Assembly: GCF_014217785.1 (NCBI RefSeq)
Contig: NZ_CP048814.1
Location: 62,001-126,000 of the forward strand
Source of the DNA: Rhodococcus triatomae
GTDB lineage: Bacteria; Actinomycetota; Actinomycetes; Mycobacteriales; Mycobacteriaceae
DNA length: 64,000 nucleotides
Direction of reading: 5' to 3'
Part shown: in pieces, positions 8,712 through 18,270 of the stretch
Position numbering within the stretch: the first letter of the stretch is position 1
Layout of the letters: the number at the start of each line of letters is the position of its first letter
Program-made: the position numbers and the translations under genes
Notes under the pieces: generated by a model
The model's input: the letters and a program-made list of their open reading frames with translations, nothing else
Database searches by the model: none
Told to the model about the DNA's origin: nothing

Positions 8712-11468
8712 TCAGTGCGCGGCGGCGTCCCAACTCCGTCCGGTCCCGACCGAGACCTCGAGCGGCACCGAGAGCTCGATGGCCGAGGACATCTCGTCCC
8801 GCAGCAGCTTCTCCACCTGCTCCCGCTCCCCGGGGGCCACCTCGAGCACCAATTCGTCGTGGACCTGGAGCAGCATCCGCGAACGCAGTTCCGCTGAGAC
8901 CAGTGCCTTGCGCACGTTGATCATCGCCACCTTGATGATGTCGGCCGCGGTGCCCTGGATCGGCGCGTTGAGCGCGGCCCGCTCGGCGACTTCCCGGCGC
9001 TGACGGTTGTCGCTGTTGAGATCCGGCAGATAGCGCCGGCGGCCGTAGAGGGTCTCGGTGTAGCCGTCCTTGCGGGCCTTCTCGACCACCTCACGAAGAT
9101 AGTCGCGCACCCCACCGAAGCGGGAGAAGTAGGCGTCCATCTGCTCGCGCGCCTCTTCGGTCGAGATCTTGAGCTGCGCCGCGAGGCCGAAGGCGCTCAG
9201 CCCGTACGCGAGGCCGTACGACATCGCCTTCACCCGTCGCCGCAGCTCCGGGGTGACCTCCTCGATGGGAACACCGAAGGCGCGGGCACCGACGAAGCTG
9301 TGCAGGTCCTCTCCCGTGTTGAACGCCTCGATCAGCCCCTCGTCGCCGGACACGTGGGCCATGATCCGCATCTCGATCTGGCTGTAGTCGGCGGTGAGGA
9401 GTGTCTCGAACCCCTCGCCGACGACGAACCCGTCCCGGATCTGGCGGCCGGCATCGGTGCGCACGGGGATGTTCTGCAGGTTCGGCTCGGTCGACGACAG
9501 CCGTCCCGTCGCCGCGACCGTCTGGTTGAACGTGGTGTGGATCCGGCCGTCATCGGCGACGGTCTTGAGCAGCCCGTCCACGGTCACCTTCAGGCGCGTG
9601 GCATCTCGGTGTGCCAGCAGGTGTTCGAGGAAGGGGTGCCCCGTCTTCTCGAACAACCCCTGGAGCGCCTCGGCGTCCGTCGTGTAGCCGGTCTTGGTCT
9701 TCTTCGTCTTCGGCATGCCGAGTTCGTCGAACAGCACGACCTGCAGCTGCTTCGGCGAGCCGAGGTTGATCTGCTTGTCGATCACGCCGTAGGCCGACTC
9801 CGCGGCATCGGTCACCAGCGACGCGAAGGTGCTCTGCAGATCGTGCAGGTGCGCTCCGTCGACGGCGATTCCGGTGGCCTCCATCTCGGCGAGCACCCCG
9901 AGGAGGGGAAGCTCCATGTCGGCGAGCAGCGATCGGGACTCGATGGCGTCGAGTTCCTCGTCCAGGGCCGCGGCGAGATCGAGAACCGCCCGGGCCGAGA
10001 GGATCTGGGTCTCGGCGACCTTCGCGTCCGCCTCGTCCTCGTCGTCCAGCAGCGACAGCTGCTGCTGCCCCGTGTCCTCCACGCGGAGTTCACGTTTGAG
10101 GTAGCGCAGCGACAGGTCGTCGAGCGCGAACGTGCGCTGGCCCGGCCGCACCAGATACGCCGCGAGAGCCGTGTCGCTGGTGAGCCCACCCAAGGTCCAG
10201 CCCCGGCCGCGCAGCGCGTGCATCGCCCACTTCGCCTCGTGCAGCGCCTTCGGCTGCGCGGGATCGGCGAGCCACTCACCGAGGGCTTGCTCGTCGTCCG
10301 GAGTCAGGTCCGAGGTGGAGACGTAGGCGCCTTCACCGTCGGGGGCCGCGATCGCGACCGCGGTGGCATCGCCGTTGTAGGGCGAACGCGAACCCACGAC
10401 CGCGACGCCGTGCCGTTGCCCACTGGCCGCGTGCTCGCCCAGCCATGCGGCGACGGTGCCGGGTGCGAGGGTGCCACCACGCACCTCGAACCCTTCCTCC
10501 GCCTCCGGTTCCGGGGCTGCGAGGGTCGCGAACAGCCGGTCACGCAGCACCTTGAACTCGAGGTCGTCGAACAGCGAGTGGATCTTCTCCCGGTCCCACT
10601 GGGCGAGGCCGAGCTGATCCGGCGTGTACGGCAGAGCCACGTCACGGATCATCTCGGTGAGTTCCCGGTTGAGCAGCACGCTCGGGAGGTTCTCGCGCAG
10701 CGCGTCGCCGACCTTGCCCCGCACCTTGTCCACGTTGTCGACGAGCCCCACGAGCGAGCCGTACTCACGAATCCACTTGCTCGCCGTCTTCTCCCCCACC
10801 CCGGGAATACCCGGCAGGTTGTCCGACGGATCACCCCGGAGGGCCGCGTAGTCCGGGTACTGCGACGGGGTCAGCCCGTACTTCTCCTCGACGGCCTCGG
10901 GAGTGAACCTGGTCAGGTCCGACACCCCCTTGCGCGGGTACAACACGGTGACGTCGTCGTTGACCAGCTGGAGCGAATCACGATCGCCGGTGACGATGAG
11001 GACGCGGTACCCGAGGGCCTGCGCCTGAGTGGCCAGCGTGGCGATGATGTCGTCGGCCTCGTAGCCCTCGATCGCCATGACCGGGATGCCGAGCGCGCCG
11101 AGCACGTCCTTCGTGACGTCGATCTGGCCGCGGAACTCGTCGGGCGCGCTGGCGCGATTCGCCTTGTAGTCGGCGAACATCTCGGCGCGGAAGGTCTTGC
11201 GCGAGACGTCGAAGGCCGCACCGACATGGGTCGGATTCTCGTCGCGCAGCAGATTGATGAGCATCGAGGTGAAGCCGTAGACCGCGTTGGTCGTCTGCCC
11301 ACTCTGTGTCTTGAAGTTCTCCGCGGGCAACGCGTAGAACGCCCGGAACGCCAACGAGTGCCCGTCCAGGAGCAGCAGCGTCGGCCGGTCGCCTGCGGCG
11401 GCACCGGAAGCGGAGTCACCGGGGGCGAGAGTGTCGACAGGTTCGGGGGGCGTGGTTGCGGGGCTCAC
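8712..11468 (-). CDS. polA: DNA polymerase I
   Basis: A 918-residue family A polymerase for lagging-strand gap filling and repair. The N-terminal 5'-3' exonuclease domain starts at LLLLDGHSLAFRAFYALP and includes AFDVSRKTFRAEMFADYK and the GDRDSLQLV acidic site. The middle region corresponds to the degenerate proofreading domain. The C-terminal polymerase has motif A (TADYSQIEMRIMAHVS), the O-helix region (RRRVKAMSYGLAYG) and motif C (LLQVHDELVLEV). GTG 11468 is chosen; the frame extends 30 codons further but without family similarity. It matches the mycobacterial polA next to rpsA. Confidence 0.97.
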   Translation of the reverse strand: MSPATTPPEPVDTLAPGDSASGAAAGDRPTLLLLDGHSLAFRAFYALPAENFKTQSGQTTNAVYGFTSMLINLLRDENPTHVGAAFDVSRKTFRAEMFADYKANRASAPDEFRGQIDVTKDVLGALGIPVMAIEGYEADDIIATLATQAQALGYRVLIVTGDRDSLQLVNDDVTVLYPRKGVSDLTRFTPEAVEEKYGLTPSQYPDYAALRGDPSDNLPGIPGVGEKTASKWIREYGSLVGLVDNVDKVRGKVGDALRENLPSVLLNRELTEMIRDVALPYTPDQLGLAQWDREKIHSLFDDLEFKVLRDRLFATLAAPEPEAEEGFEVRGGTLAPGTVAAWLGEHAASGQRHGVAVVGSRSPYNGDATAVAIAAPDGEGAYVSTSDLTPDDEQALGEWLADPAQPKALHEAKWAMHALRGRGWTLGGLTSDTALAAYLVRPGQRTFALDDLSLRYLKRELRVEDTGQQQLSLLDDEDEADAKVAETQILSARAVLDLAAALDEELDAIESRSLLADMELPLLGVLAEMEATGIAVDGAHLHDLQSTFASLVTDAAESAYGVIDKQINLGSPKQLQVVLFDELGMPKTKKTKTGYTTDAEALQGLFEKTGHPFLEHLLAHRDATRLKVTVDGLLKTVADDGRIHTTFNQTVAATGRLSSTEPNLQNIPVRTDAGRQIRDGFVVGEGFETLLTADYSQIEMRIMAHVSGDEGLIEAFNTGEDLHSFVGARAFGVPIEEVTPELRRRVKAMSYGLAYGLSAFGLAAQLKISTEEAREQMDAYFSRFGGVRDYLREVVEKARKDGYTETLYGRRRYLPDLNSDNRQRREVAERAALNAPIQGTAADIIKVAMINVRKALVSAELRSRMLLQVHDELVLEVAPGEREQVEKLLRDEMSSAIELSVPLEVSVGTGRSWDAAAH

Positions 11469-11692
11469 GGTCGTCCAGTCTAGGGAGCGCAGCCGACAGC
11501 CACGACGCGCAGCACCGATCGACCCGACGAACTCGGCCCCTCGCGCTTCGATACGCAACCGAAACTTGCCGGAAATCGCAGAACCGCCGATCGAACGATT
11601 TCAGCCGCTAGAGTCCGACCACCCACGTCGTCGCGGACGGGTTCGTCCGGCGCGCCGAGGGTGTGTCGTCACTACTGATCCGGAGGACCTGC

Positions 11693-13030
11693 GTGGCTTC
11701 AACCTCGACGGAGCGGCGTGGCAGCGTGCCCGCCGTCCGGCACGTCGGCCGCACCCTGACCATCGTCCTGTTCGGGCTCTTCTCGGCCTTCCTGTCGGCC
11801 GGGCTCGCGTTCGGTCAGCCACCGGCGCCACCTGATCCACCGCCCACCGACACGCTCGTACGGGTGAGCGGCAGCCTCAACAACGCGGGTGAGCGCCTCG
11901 AAGGAGTGACGGTGCGCGCCGTCGACTCCGACGGCGACGAGGTCGCCACCGCCGAATCCGCGACGGGTGGGCGCTGGGAACTCGAAGTGCCCCCCGGCTC
12001 CTACACGTTCGAGGTCGACGAGGACACGCTGCCCGACGAGGTGTCGGTGCAGTCGTCCGTCGACCGCGAGGTCGCGTCCGGTCGCACCAACACGGTCATC
12101 TTCTCCTTCGGCGAGGCGCGGACCGGCACCAGCGTCGAATGGTGGGAGCGGTTGCTCCGCCTGACGGTGGACGGGCTGCGGTTCGGTCTCGTCATCGCCA
12201 TCGCCGGTGTGGGCCTGAGCCTGATCTTCGGAACCACGGGCCTGACCAACTTCGCGCACGGCGAACTCGTCACGCTCGGCGCGGTCGCCGCCTGGGTGTT
12301 CAACGTCAGCTTCGGTATTCAACTGATCCCGGCAACGCTTCTTGCGATCGTGGTCGGTATCGGCATCGGGTTGCTCAACAACGCCGCGGTGTGGAAACCA
12401 CTGCGAAAACGCAGAACCGGACTCATCCAGCAGCTGGTCGTGTCGATCGGCATCGCGATCGCGCTGCGCTACCTGATCCTCATCTTCTTCTCCGACCGCT
12501 CGGAGCCGTTCGACGACTACCAGGCGCAGGTCGAGCGGCAGTGGGGACCGATCAGCATCACCGACTCCAACCTCGTCACGATCGGCGTGAGCCTGGTCGT
12601 CCTCCTCGGTGTCGCGCTGCTGCTGCAGAAGACCAGGATCGGCAAGGCCATGCGGGCGGTCGCGGACAACCGTGATCTGGCCGCCTCCTCCGGTATCAAC
12701 GTCGAACGCGTGATCATGTTCGTCTGGGGCCTCGGCGGCGGGCTCGCCGCACTCGGCGGGGTCCTGTTCGGCTTGTCGGAGCTCGGTGGCCGGGTCCAGT
12801 GGGAGATGGGCTTCAAGCTGCTGCTGCTCATGTTCGCCGGCATCACGCTCGGTGGTCTCGGCACCGCGTACGGGGCACTGCTCGGTTGCGTGATCGTGGG
12901 TCTGCTCGTGCAGCTGTCGACGCTGGTCATCAATCCCGATCTCAAGTACATCGGAGGATTGCTCATCTTGATCGTCATCCTCGTCGTCCGGCCTCAGGGC
13001 ATTCTCGGCTCCCGACAGAGAGTGGGGTGA
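11693..13030 (+). CDS. livH: Branched-chain amino acid ABC permease LivH with extracytoplasmic carboxypeptidase-regulatory-like domain
   Basis: A 445-residue protein. Residues 20-40 form a signal/anchor helix. Residues about 55-143 form a beta-rich CarboxypepD_reg/CNA-B-like domain (VRVSGSLNNAGERLEGVTVR then GRWELEVPPGSYTFEVDE). Residues about 155-445 are a LivH permease (IAIAGVGLSLIFGTTGLTNF; GKAMRAVADNRDLAASSGIN as the ATPase-contact loop). Standard LivH is about 290-310 residues, so the extra module is outside the norm. GTG 11693 has a clean GGAGG at 11682-11686. First gene of the plus-strand liv operon, with livM overlapping or abutting its stop. Confidence 0.9.
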   Translation: MASTSTERRGSVPAVRHVGRTLTIVLFGLFSAFLSAGLAFGQPPAPPDPPPTDTLVRVSGSLNNAGERLEGVTVRAVDSDGDEVATAESATGGRWELEVPPGSYTFEVDEDTLPDEVSVQSSVDREVASGRTNTVIFSFGEARTGTSVEWWERLLRLTVDGLRFGLVIAIAGVGLSLIFGTTGLTNFAHGELVTLGAVAAWVFNVSFGIQLIPATLLAIVVGIGIGLLNNAAVWKPLRKRRTGLIQQLVVSIGIAIALRYLILIFFSDRSEPFDDYQAQVERQWGPISITDSNLVTIGVSLVVLLGVALLLQKTRIGKAMRAVADNRDLAASSGINVERVIMFVWGLGGGLAALGGVLFGLSELGGRVQWEMGFKLLLLMFAGITLGGLGTAYGALLGCVIVGLLVQLSTLVINPDLKYIGGLLILIVILVVRPQGILGSRQRVG

Positions 13031-13035
13031 TCGCG

Positions 13036-14025
13036 ATGGACGTCATCGGTGCGCTCCAGGTCTCGTTCGCGCAGTTGATCGGCCCGTCGGCCATCTTCTA
13101 CGCGCTGCTCGCCATCGGCCTCAACCTGCACTTCGGCTATGCGGGCCTGTTGAACTTCGGCCAGATCGGTTTCGCGCTCCTCGGCGGCTACGGCGTCGGC
13201 ATCATGACGATCACGTATCAGCAACCGCTGTGGCTGGGTGTGCTCGTCGGCCTCGCCGCCGCAGGTCTGCTCGCCGTCGTCCTCGGTATCCCGACACTGC
13301 GACTACGAGCCGACTATCTGGCGATCGTGACGATCGCGGCCTCCGAAGTGCTCAGACTCGTGTTCCGGTCCACCGCTTCCGATTCGGTGACCGGATCCAC
13401 CAACGGGCTGTACGGGTTCGCCGACCCCTTCTTCCGCTACAGTCCGTTCGATTCCGGCCGCCAGTACTCGCTGCTCGGCGTGCGGTTCTACGGCGACGAC
13501 CTGTGGGCGATGGTGGTGGGCTGGACCCTGGTGCTGGTCCTGTGCGGGTTCGTCTACCTGCTCATCCACAGCCCCTGGGGTCGCGTCCTCAAGGCGGTCC
13601 GGGAGGACGAGGACGCGGCTCGCTCGCTGGGCAAGAACGTCTTCGTCTACAAGCTGCAGGCCCTGGTCCTCGGCGGCATGATCGGCGGGCTCGGCGGCGT
13701 GTTCAACGCGCTGCAGACGAAGTCGATCAACCCCGACTTCTACTCCACCGCGCAGACGTTCTTCGCGTTCGGCGCCCTGATCCTCGGCGGTGCCGCCACC
13801 GTGTTCGGTCCCGTCGTCGGCGCCATGCTCTTCTGGTTCCTGCTCGCGATCCCCGATGCTCTGCTCCGCCAGGCGATCTCCGGTCCCGACCCGCTGCTCT
13901 CGCTCACCGAACAGCAGGTGGGCGCCATGCGGTTCGTCCTGCTCGGCCTGATGATCGCCCTGCTCATGGTGTTCCGACCACAGGGCATACTCGGTAACAA
14001 GAGGGAGGTGCAGCTCAATGTCTGA
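13036..14025 (+). CDS. livM: Branched-chain amino acid ABC permease LivM
   Basis: A 329-residue membrane permease, partner of LivH. It has the LivM hallmark LNLHFGYAGLLNFGQIGFALLGGYG near the start, multiple membrane segments and the coupling loop GRVLKAVREDEDAARSLGKN. It ends in VFRPQGILGNK, as in the family. ATG 13036 follows a GTGGGGTGA stretch usable as ribosome-binding site. GTG 13027, overlapping the livH stop, is an in-frame alternative. It overlaps livG by 8 bases (14018-14025). Together LivH and LivM form the heterodimeric pore. Confidence 0.93.
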   Translation: MDVIGALQVSFAQLIGPSAIFYALLAIGLNLHFGYAGLLNFGQIGFALLGGYGVGIMTITYQQPLWLGVLVGLAAAGLLAVVLGIPTLRLRADYLAIVTIAASEVLRLVFRSTASDSVTGSTNGLYGFADPFFRYSPFDSGRQYSLLGVRFYGDDLWAMVVGWTLVLVLCGFVYLLIHSPWGRVLKAVREDEDAARSLGKNVFVYKLQALVLGGMIGGLGGVFNALQTKSINPDFYSTAQTFFAFGALILGGAATVFGPVVGAMLFWFLLAIPDALLRQAISGPDPLLSLTEQQVGAMRFVLLGLMIALLMVFRPQGILGNKREVQLNV

Positions 14026-15055
14026 CCATCCCGTGCCGTCCGACCATCCCGTGTCCGGCGCTCACCCCTCGTCGAGCGCGGAAACCGCCTCGGCGGTCCG
14101 CACCGCGCTGTTCGCCAGCGTCCCCAACGAGCCGGGCGTTGCCAAACCCGACCCGATCCTTGTGGTCGACCAGGTCTCCCGCACGTTCGGCGGGCTCAAG
14201 GCGGTGGACGTCGCCCACCTCGAGATCCAGCGCGGATCCATCACCGGCCTCATCGGGCCCAACGGTGCCGGGAAGACCACCCTGTTCAATCTGCTCACCG
14301 GCTTCGACCGCCCGGACACCGGGACCTGGTCGATGGACGGACGTGACCTGGGCCGGATGTATCCGCACCAGGTCGCCCGCACCGGGGTGGTACGCACGTT
14401 CCAGCTCACCAAGGCGCTCTCCAAACTGTCGGTGCTCGACAACGTCCGGCTCGGGGCACGCGGCCAGACCGGGGAGCGGATGCTCACCAGCCTGCTGCCC
14501 TGGACGTGGCGGGCACAGGAGCGGGAGATCACCGAGCGGGCTCACTCGCTGCTGACACGCTTCAAGCTGGACGCCAAGGCGAACGATCTCGCCGGCTCCC
14601 TGTCCGGCGGTCAGCGCAAGCTGCTGGAGATGGCTCGTGCCCTCATGACGGACCCGACGGTGGTGATGCTGGACGAGCCGATGGCAGGCGTGAACCCGGC
14701 GCTGACGCAGAGCTTGCTCGGTCACGTGAAGTCGCTGCGCGACGACGGAATGACCGTGGTGTTCGTCGAACACGACATGGACGTCATCCGCGACATCAGC
14801 GACTGGGTGGTCGTGATGGCGCAGGGTTCGGTGATCGCCGAGTCCGCCCCGGCGGATCTGGCGTCGAACAATGCCGTCGTCGACGCCTACCTGGGTAGCC
14901 ACCACGATCAGGCACTCGAGTTCGACGACGAGGGCAATCCGGTCGGGGCGACGGCCGAGCTGGCCCAGGTCCTCGAGGAGGCCGAGGTCGAGACCCTCGA
15001 GGCCGGTGGCGACCTCTCCGAACCCGACATCGACGAGCTGAGGAGAGATCGATGA
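14018..15055 (+). CDS. livG: Branched-chain amino acid ABC transporter ATPase LivG
   Basis: A 345-residue ABC ATPase, larger than the usual ~255. Walker A GPNGAGKTT is at 80-88, the signature LSGGQRKLLEMARAL follows, and Walker B is VVMLDEPMAGVNP. The extra length is an N-terminal ~45-residue tail, with a duplicated motif (SDHPVPSDHPV), and an acidic C-terminal tail of ~55 residues. The N-terminal duplication comes from a near-exact 18-bp repeat at the start. Overlaps livF by 4 bases (ATGA, 15052-15055), indicating translational coupling. Confidence 0.93.
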   Translation: MSDHPVPSDHPVSGAHPSSSAETASAVRTALFASVPNEPGVAKPDPILVVDQVSRTFGGLKAVDVAHLEIQRGSITGLIGPNGAGKTTLFNLLTGFDRPDTGTWSMDGRDLGRMYPHQVARTGVVRTFQLTKALSKLSVLDNVRLGARGQTGERMLTSLLPWTWRAQEREITERAHSLLTRFKLDAKANDLAGSLSGGQRKLLEMARALMTDPTVVMLDEPMAGVNPALTQSLLGHVKSLRDDGMTVVFVEHDMDVIRDISDWVVVMAQGSVIAESAPADLASNNAVVDAYLGSHHDQALEFDDEGNPVGATAELAQVLEEAEVETLEAGGDLSEPDIDELRRDR

Positions 15056-15876
15056 CCGATTCCCCCACGTCCGGCCGGCCGACGTCGGAACCGACCCCCG
15101 CGGAACTGGCCGCCACTCCGGCAGAACACGCCAAGCTCGCCGAGGGCGCCCTGGTCCGCGCGGACGGCCTGGTCGCCGGGTACATCCCCGGCGTCGACAT
15201 CCTGCGCGACTGCAACTTCTTCCTCCGGGACGGCGAGATCGTCGGCATCATCGGACCGAACGGGGCGGGAAAGTCCACCCTGCTCAAGACGCTGTTCGGG
15301 CTCATTCCGGTGCGCGAGGGATCGGTCCGGCTGCGCGGCGACGACATCACGTCCGCTCCCGCCCACATCCTGGTGCAGAAGGGTGTCGGGTACGTACCGC
15401 AGACCCAGAACGTCTTTCCCTCGCTCACCATCGAGGAGAACCTCGAGATGGGGATCTATCTGCGGCCCAAGAAGTTCGCCGAGCGATACGCCTTCGTGAG
15501 CGACCTGTTCCCGTTGCTGTCCGAACGGCGCAAGGTCAAAGCCGGTGCTCTGTCCGGCGGCGAGCGTCAGATGGTGGCGATGGGCCGGGCGCTGATGATG
15601 GACCCGAAGGTACTGCTCCTCGACGAGCCGTCGGCGGGCCTGTCCCCGATGTTCCAGGACGAAGTGTTCATCCGATGCAAGGCCATCAACGCCGCCGGGG
15701 TGTCCGTGATCATGGTCGAGCAGAACGCCCGACGGTGTCTACAGATCTGCGATCGGGGCTACGTCCTGGATCAGGGCCGCAACGCCTACACCGACACCGG
15801 GCGCCGACTGATGAACGACCCCAAGGTGATCGAGCTGTATCTGGGCACCCTGGCGGGCAGCGGCGAGAAGAAGTGA
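15052..15876 (+). CDS. livF: Branched-chain amino acid ABC transporter ATPase LivF
   Basis: A 274-residue ABC ATPase and last gene of the livHMGF operon. Walker A GPNGAGKST, LivF-type GYVPQTQNVFPSLTIEENLEMG, signature LSGGERQMVAMGRAL and Walker B VLLLDEPSAGLSP are present. The first ~30 residues are a low-complexity threonine/proline/alanine leader. It ends 16 bases before the convergent ComB-like gene. With LivG it energises the LivH/LivM pore, and the binding protein at 16787-18112 completes the importer. Confidence 0.93.
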   Translation: MTDSPTSGRPTSEPTPAELAATPAEHAKLAEGALVRADGLVAGYIPGVDILRDCNFFLRDGEIVGIIGPNGAGKSTLLKTLFGLIPVREGSVRLRGDDITSAPAHILVQKGVGYVPQTQNVFPSLTIEENLEMGIYLRPKKFAERYAFVSDLFPLLSERRKVKAGALSGGERQMVAMGRALMMDPKVLLLDEPSAGLSPMFQDEVFIRCKAINAAGVSVIMVEQNARRCLQICDRGYVLDQGRNAYTDTGRRLMNDPKVIELYLGTLAGSGEKK

Positions 15877-15891
15877 CCTGACACCGGCCGC

Positions 15892-16650
15892 TCACTCGCC
15901 GCACACGAATACGCCGTCGTGGAGCAGCGGCACCGACCGACTCGCTGCCGCCTCCGCCGCGATCTCGACGTCGCCGGTGTATCCGGCCGCGATCAGCTCG
16001 CGCCCGGATGCGCAGTCGCGCAGTGTGTCCGGGACATCGGTGGTGATCGCGCGCCATGCCGCCACCGCGGCTCTCGCCTCGGGTGAGGAACCGGAACTCG
16101 CCTCGCCCGCCCCGAGTCGGTCCAGTACGTAGCCGGCGCCCCACAGGTCTTCGACAGCGGGGCGCAGCGCTCCGTCCGGCCACCTCTCCCCCGCGGCCAC
16201 GACGGCCACCGTTGCCCCCGGAGCGTGGTGGGCGATCCACTCGGCCACCGCGGGAGCGTTCCGCAGGCAGGCGGCCACGCAGTGTCCGGCCCGATCCGCC
16301 AGGGCCGCCGCGATGGTCGAGCCGTTCGGCGACGGCAGGACGAGGCGTTTCGGCGAGGGTGACGCCGAGCGGAGCGTCCCCGGCGACAGGCTGATTCCGT
16401 CGTCTCCCGCCTGACTGCGCCCGACCGCCAGTGCCGCTCCGGCACGCCGGGCCGCATCCGCGGCACCGCCGTCGTCCCATCGGTACGGGATCACCTCGGT
16501 CCCGATGTCCAGCGCCACCGACACCGTCGTGCTGAAGGACAGGACATCCACCACCACCGCGACATCCACACCGGGCGCCACCGCCTCGGCACCGACCAGC
16601 CCCCAGTCGAACCGAATCCGGTACTCGCCCTGCCGATGCGCCTCGTTCAT
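15892..16650 (-). CDS. 2-phosphosulfolactate phosphatase family protein (ComB-like)
   Basis: A 252-residue protein of the ComB family, whose archaeal founder removes phosphate from 2-phosphosulfolactate in coenzyme M synthesis. In bacteria the role is unclear. Supporting segments are VVVDVLSFSTTVSVALDIG near residue 36, LVLPSPNGSTIAAALADRAGH in the middle, and an RDCASGRELIAAGYTGDVE ending. ATG 16650 is chosen; the upstream extension has no family similarity. It lies between convergent livF and the minus-strand liv binding protein, from which it is separated by a strong hairpin. Confidence 0.78.
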   Translation of the reverse strand: MNEAHRQGEYRIRFDWGLVGAEAVAPGVDVAVVVDVLSFSTTVSVALDIGTEVIPYRWDDGGAADAARRAGAALAVGRSQAGDDGISLSPGTLRSASPSPKRLVLPSPNGSTIAAALADRAGHCVAACLRNAPAVAEWIAHHAPGATVAVVAAGERWPDGALRPAVEDLWGAGYVLDRLGAGEASSGSSPEARAAVAAWRAITTDVPDTLRDCASGRELIAAGYTGDVEIAAEAAASRSVPLLHDGVFVCGE

Positions 16651-16718
16651 CCCGCGATCCTGCCACGTGGGGAAGCCCGGGCAGGTCACCGAACGGCGAA
16701 TGATTCGCTGAAACAGCA

Positions 16719-16750
16719 CGTGGCCCGGGGCTCGAAAGCCCCGGGCCACG
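16719..16750 (-). terminator. Strong hairpin, probable terminator of the liv binding-protein gene
   Basis: A perfect 14-bp stem (CGTGGCCCGGGGCT pairing with its complement) with a CGAA tetraloop lies 37 bases downstream of the binding-protein stop. On the minus strand it is followed by TGCTGTTTC, a weak T-rich run. It would separate that gene from the ComB-like gene. Confidence 0.75.
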
Positions 16751-16786
16751 CCGTGTTCAGTTCAGTGCCGTGTTCAGCTCCGAAGG

Positions 16787-18112
16787 TCAGCCACCGACCA
16801 CGATGAAGTCCTCGGTGGTGAGGGTGTTCTGGTCGTCGAAGACGAGCTTGCCGTAGGAACCGATGGACGGCTCGCCCGCATCGGTGAAGTCGAGCTTGCC
16901 GGTGATGCCGTCGTAGTCGATGTCGGTACCGGCCTGCACGAGCGGAAGGCACTCGGCGTACGACGTGCACACGGTGCCGTCCTTGGTGACGCTGTTGATG
17001 TTCGCGGCGATGTCGCGGCCGGCGGTGGACTGTGCCTGCTCCGCGGCCAAGGCCGTGACGATCACGGCGTCGTAGGACTCACCGGCGTAGTTGAAGTCGA
17101 TGAGCGTGGGGTTCACTGCGGTGAGACGCTGCTGGAACTCGGCGCCGACATCGGTCAGCGGCGTCGTGCCCTGCATGGTGTCGAGCAGCGGCGTCGCCAC
17201 CGACTCGCCGAGCGCGTTACCCATGTTGCCGTCGACGCCGTACACGGCCATGCCGTCAGCCGGGCCGATACCCACCTCGTGCATGCGGGTGATGATCTTC
17301 GCGGACTCCTCGAATCCGATGACCGCCACCGCATCCGGCGCGAAGTTCTTGATGTCGTCGATCTCGGCGTTGAACGACTGGGCGTTGGGGTCGTAGATGA
17401 TCTTCTGCACCTGATCGCTCGGAATGCCCGCCTCGGTGAGGTTGTCCTCGAGGTTGGCGGCGAGGCCGGTGCCGTACGGGTCGTTCATCGCGAGGATGGA
17501 CACGCGCTGCGCACCGTCGTCGGAGATCAACTGCGCGAGGGCCTGTGCCTGGAGGACGTCGGTGGGCGCGGTGCGGAAGTACTGCCCCTTGTCCGGGTAG
17601 CAGACGAACTGATCGGAAGTGTTTGCCGGGGAGAACATCACGACGCCCGCACTGGTGATCTTGTCGATGACCTTCAGCGAGACCGACGACGAGGCGGCAC
17701 CGATGATCGCCTGGGTGCCGGCGGCCAGCTGACGGTCGACCGTCGCGTTCGCGGTATCCGTGGTGGTGTCGCCCGAGTCGCCGGGTATGAGCTCGACCGG
17801 CTGACCGAGGACGCCCCCGGCCTCGTTGACGTCGTTGATCGCCAGCTGCGCACCGGCCACCATCGGCGGGCCGAGGAATGCGAGGCTGCCGGTGTCGGGC
17901 AGGAGAGTGCCGACCTTGAGCGGCGTGGTGACCGGAGTGTCCCCGGGCGTCGCCTCTTCGGGAGTGCAGTCGGTGGACACCGTCGTCTCGCCCGCCGCCG
18001 TGGTGGTGTCACCGGCAGCCGAGGAGTCGTCGTTGTCCGAGGTACACGCCGCGAGTGCGAGGGAGGCCGCACCGAGTACCGCGGCGGCGCGAACGAGGGA
18101 CCGTCTAGCCAT
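16787..18112 (-). CDS. Branched-chain amino acid ABC transporter substrate-binding lipoprotein
   Basis: A 441-residue LivJ/LivK-type receptor (Peripla_BP_6). The signal peptide ends in a lipobox (LALAAC, Cys23), then a low-complexity Ser/Thr/Asp linker to about residue 65. The binding domain opens LKVGTLLPDTGSLAFLGPPM and includes GAQLAINDVNEAGGVLGQPV and IIGAASSSVSLKVIDKI, which face the ligand in family members. ATG 18112 has a GGAGAG ribosome-binding site. It points toward the livHMGF operon on the opposite strand and almost certainly serves it. Ligand specificity is unknown. Confidence 0.93.
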   Translation of the reverse strand: MARRSLVRAAAVLGAASLALAACTSDNDDSSAAGDTTTAAGETTVSTDCTPEEATPGDTPVTTPLKVGTLLPDTGSLAFLGPPMVAGAQLAINDVNEAGGVLGQPVELIPGDSGDTTTDTANATVDRQLAAGTQAIIGAASSSVSLKVIDKITSAGVVMFSPANTSDQFVCYPDKGQYFRTAPTDVLQAQALAQLISDDGAQRVSILAMNDPYGTGLAANLEDNLTEAGIPSDQVQKIIYDPNAQSFNAEIDDIKNFAPDAVAVIGFEESAKIITRMHEVGIGPADGMAVYGVDGNMGNALGESVATPLLDTMQGTTPLTDVGAEFQQRLTAVNPTLIDFNYAGESYDAVIVTALAAEQAQSTAGRDIAANINSVTKDGTVCTSYAECLPLVQAGTDIDYDGITGKLDFTDAGEPSIGSYGKLVFDDQNTLTTEDFIVVGG

Positions 18113-18270
18113 CCGAACTCTCCTAACGTCAGCAGAATGCCGACACCGCACCGCGGTGGCAGCTGTGGGAGAGAACGGTAGCCGCATATACGCTTTCGCG
18201 AATGCCGGAGAACGCCTCGTGACCTGACTGTGACGTTGGGGGACCCAGACTTAACGTGCCCGTAGCGAAT

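Noticed and set aside
9300-11483. 727-codon open frame on the plus strand opposite polA
   Set aside because: Very high GC makes long antisense frames common; the translation is rich in Arg, Gly and Val with no domain, and polA on the other strand is certain.
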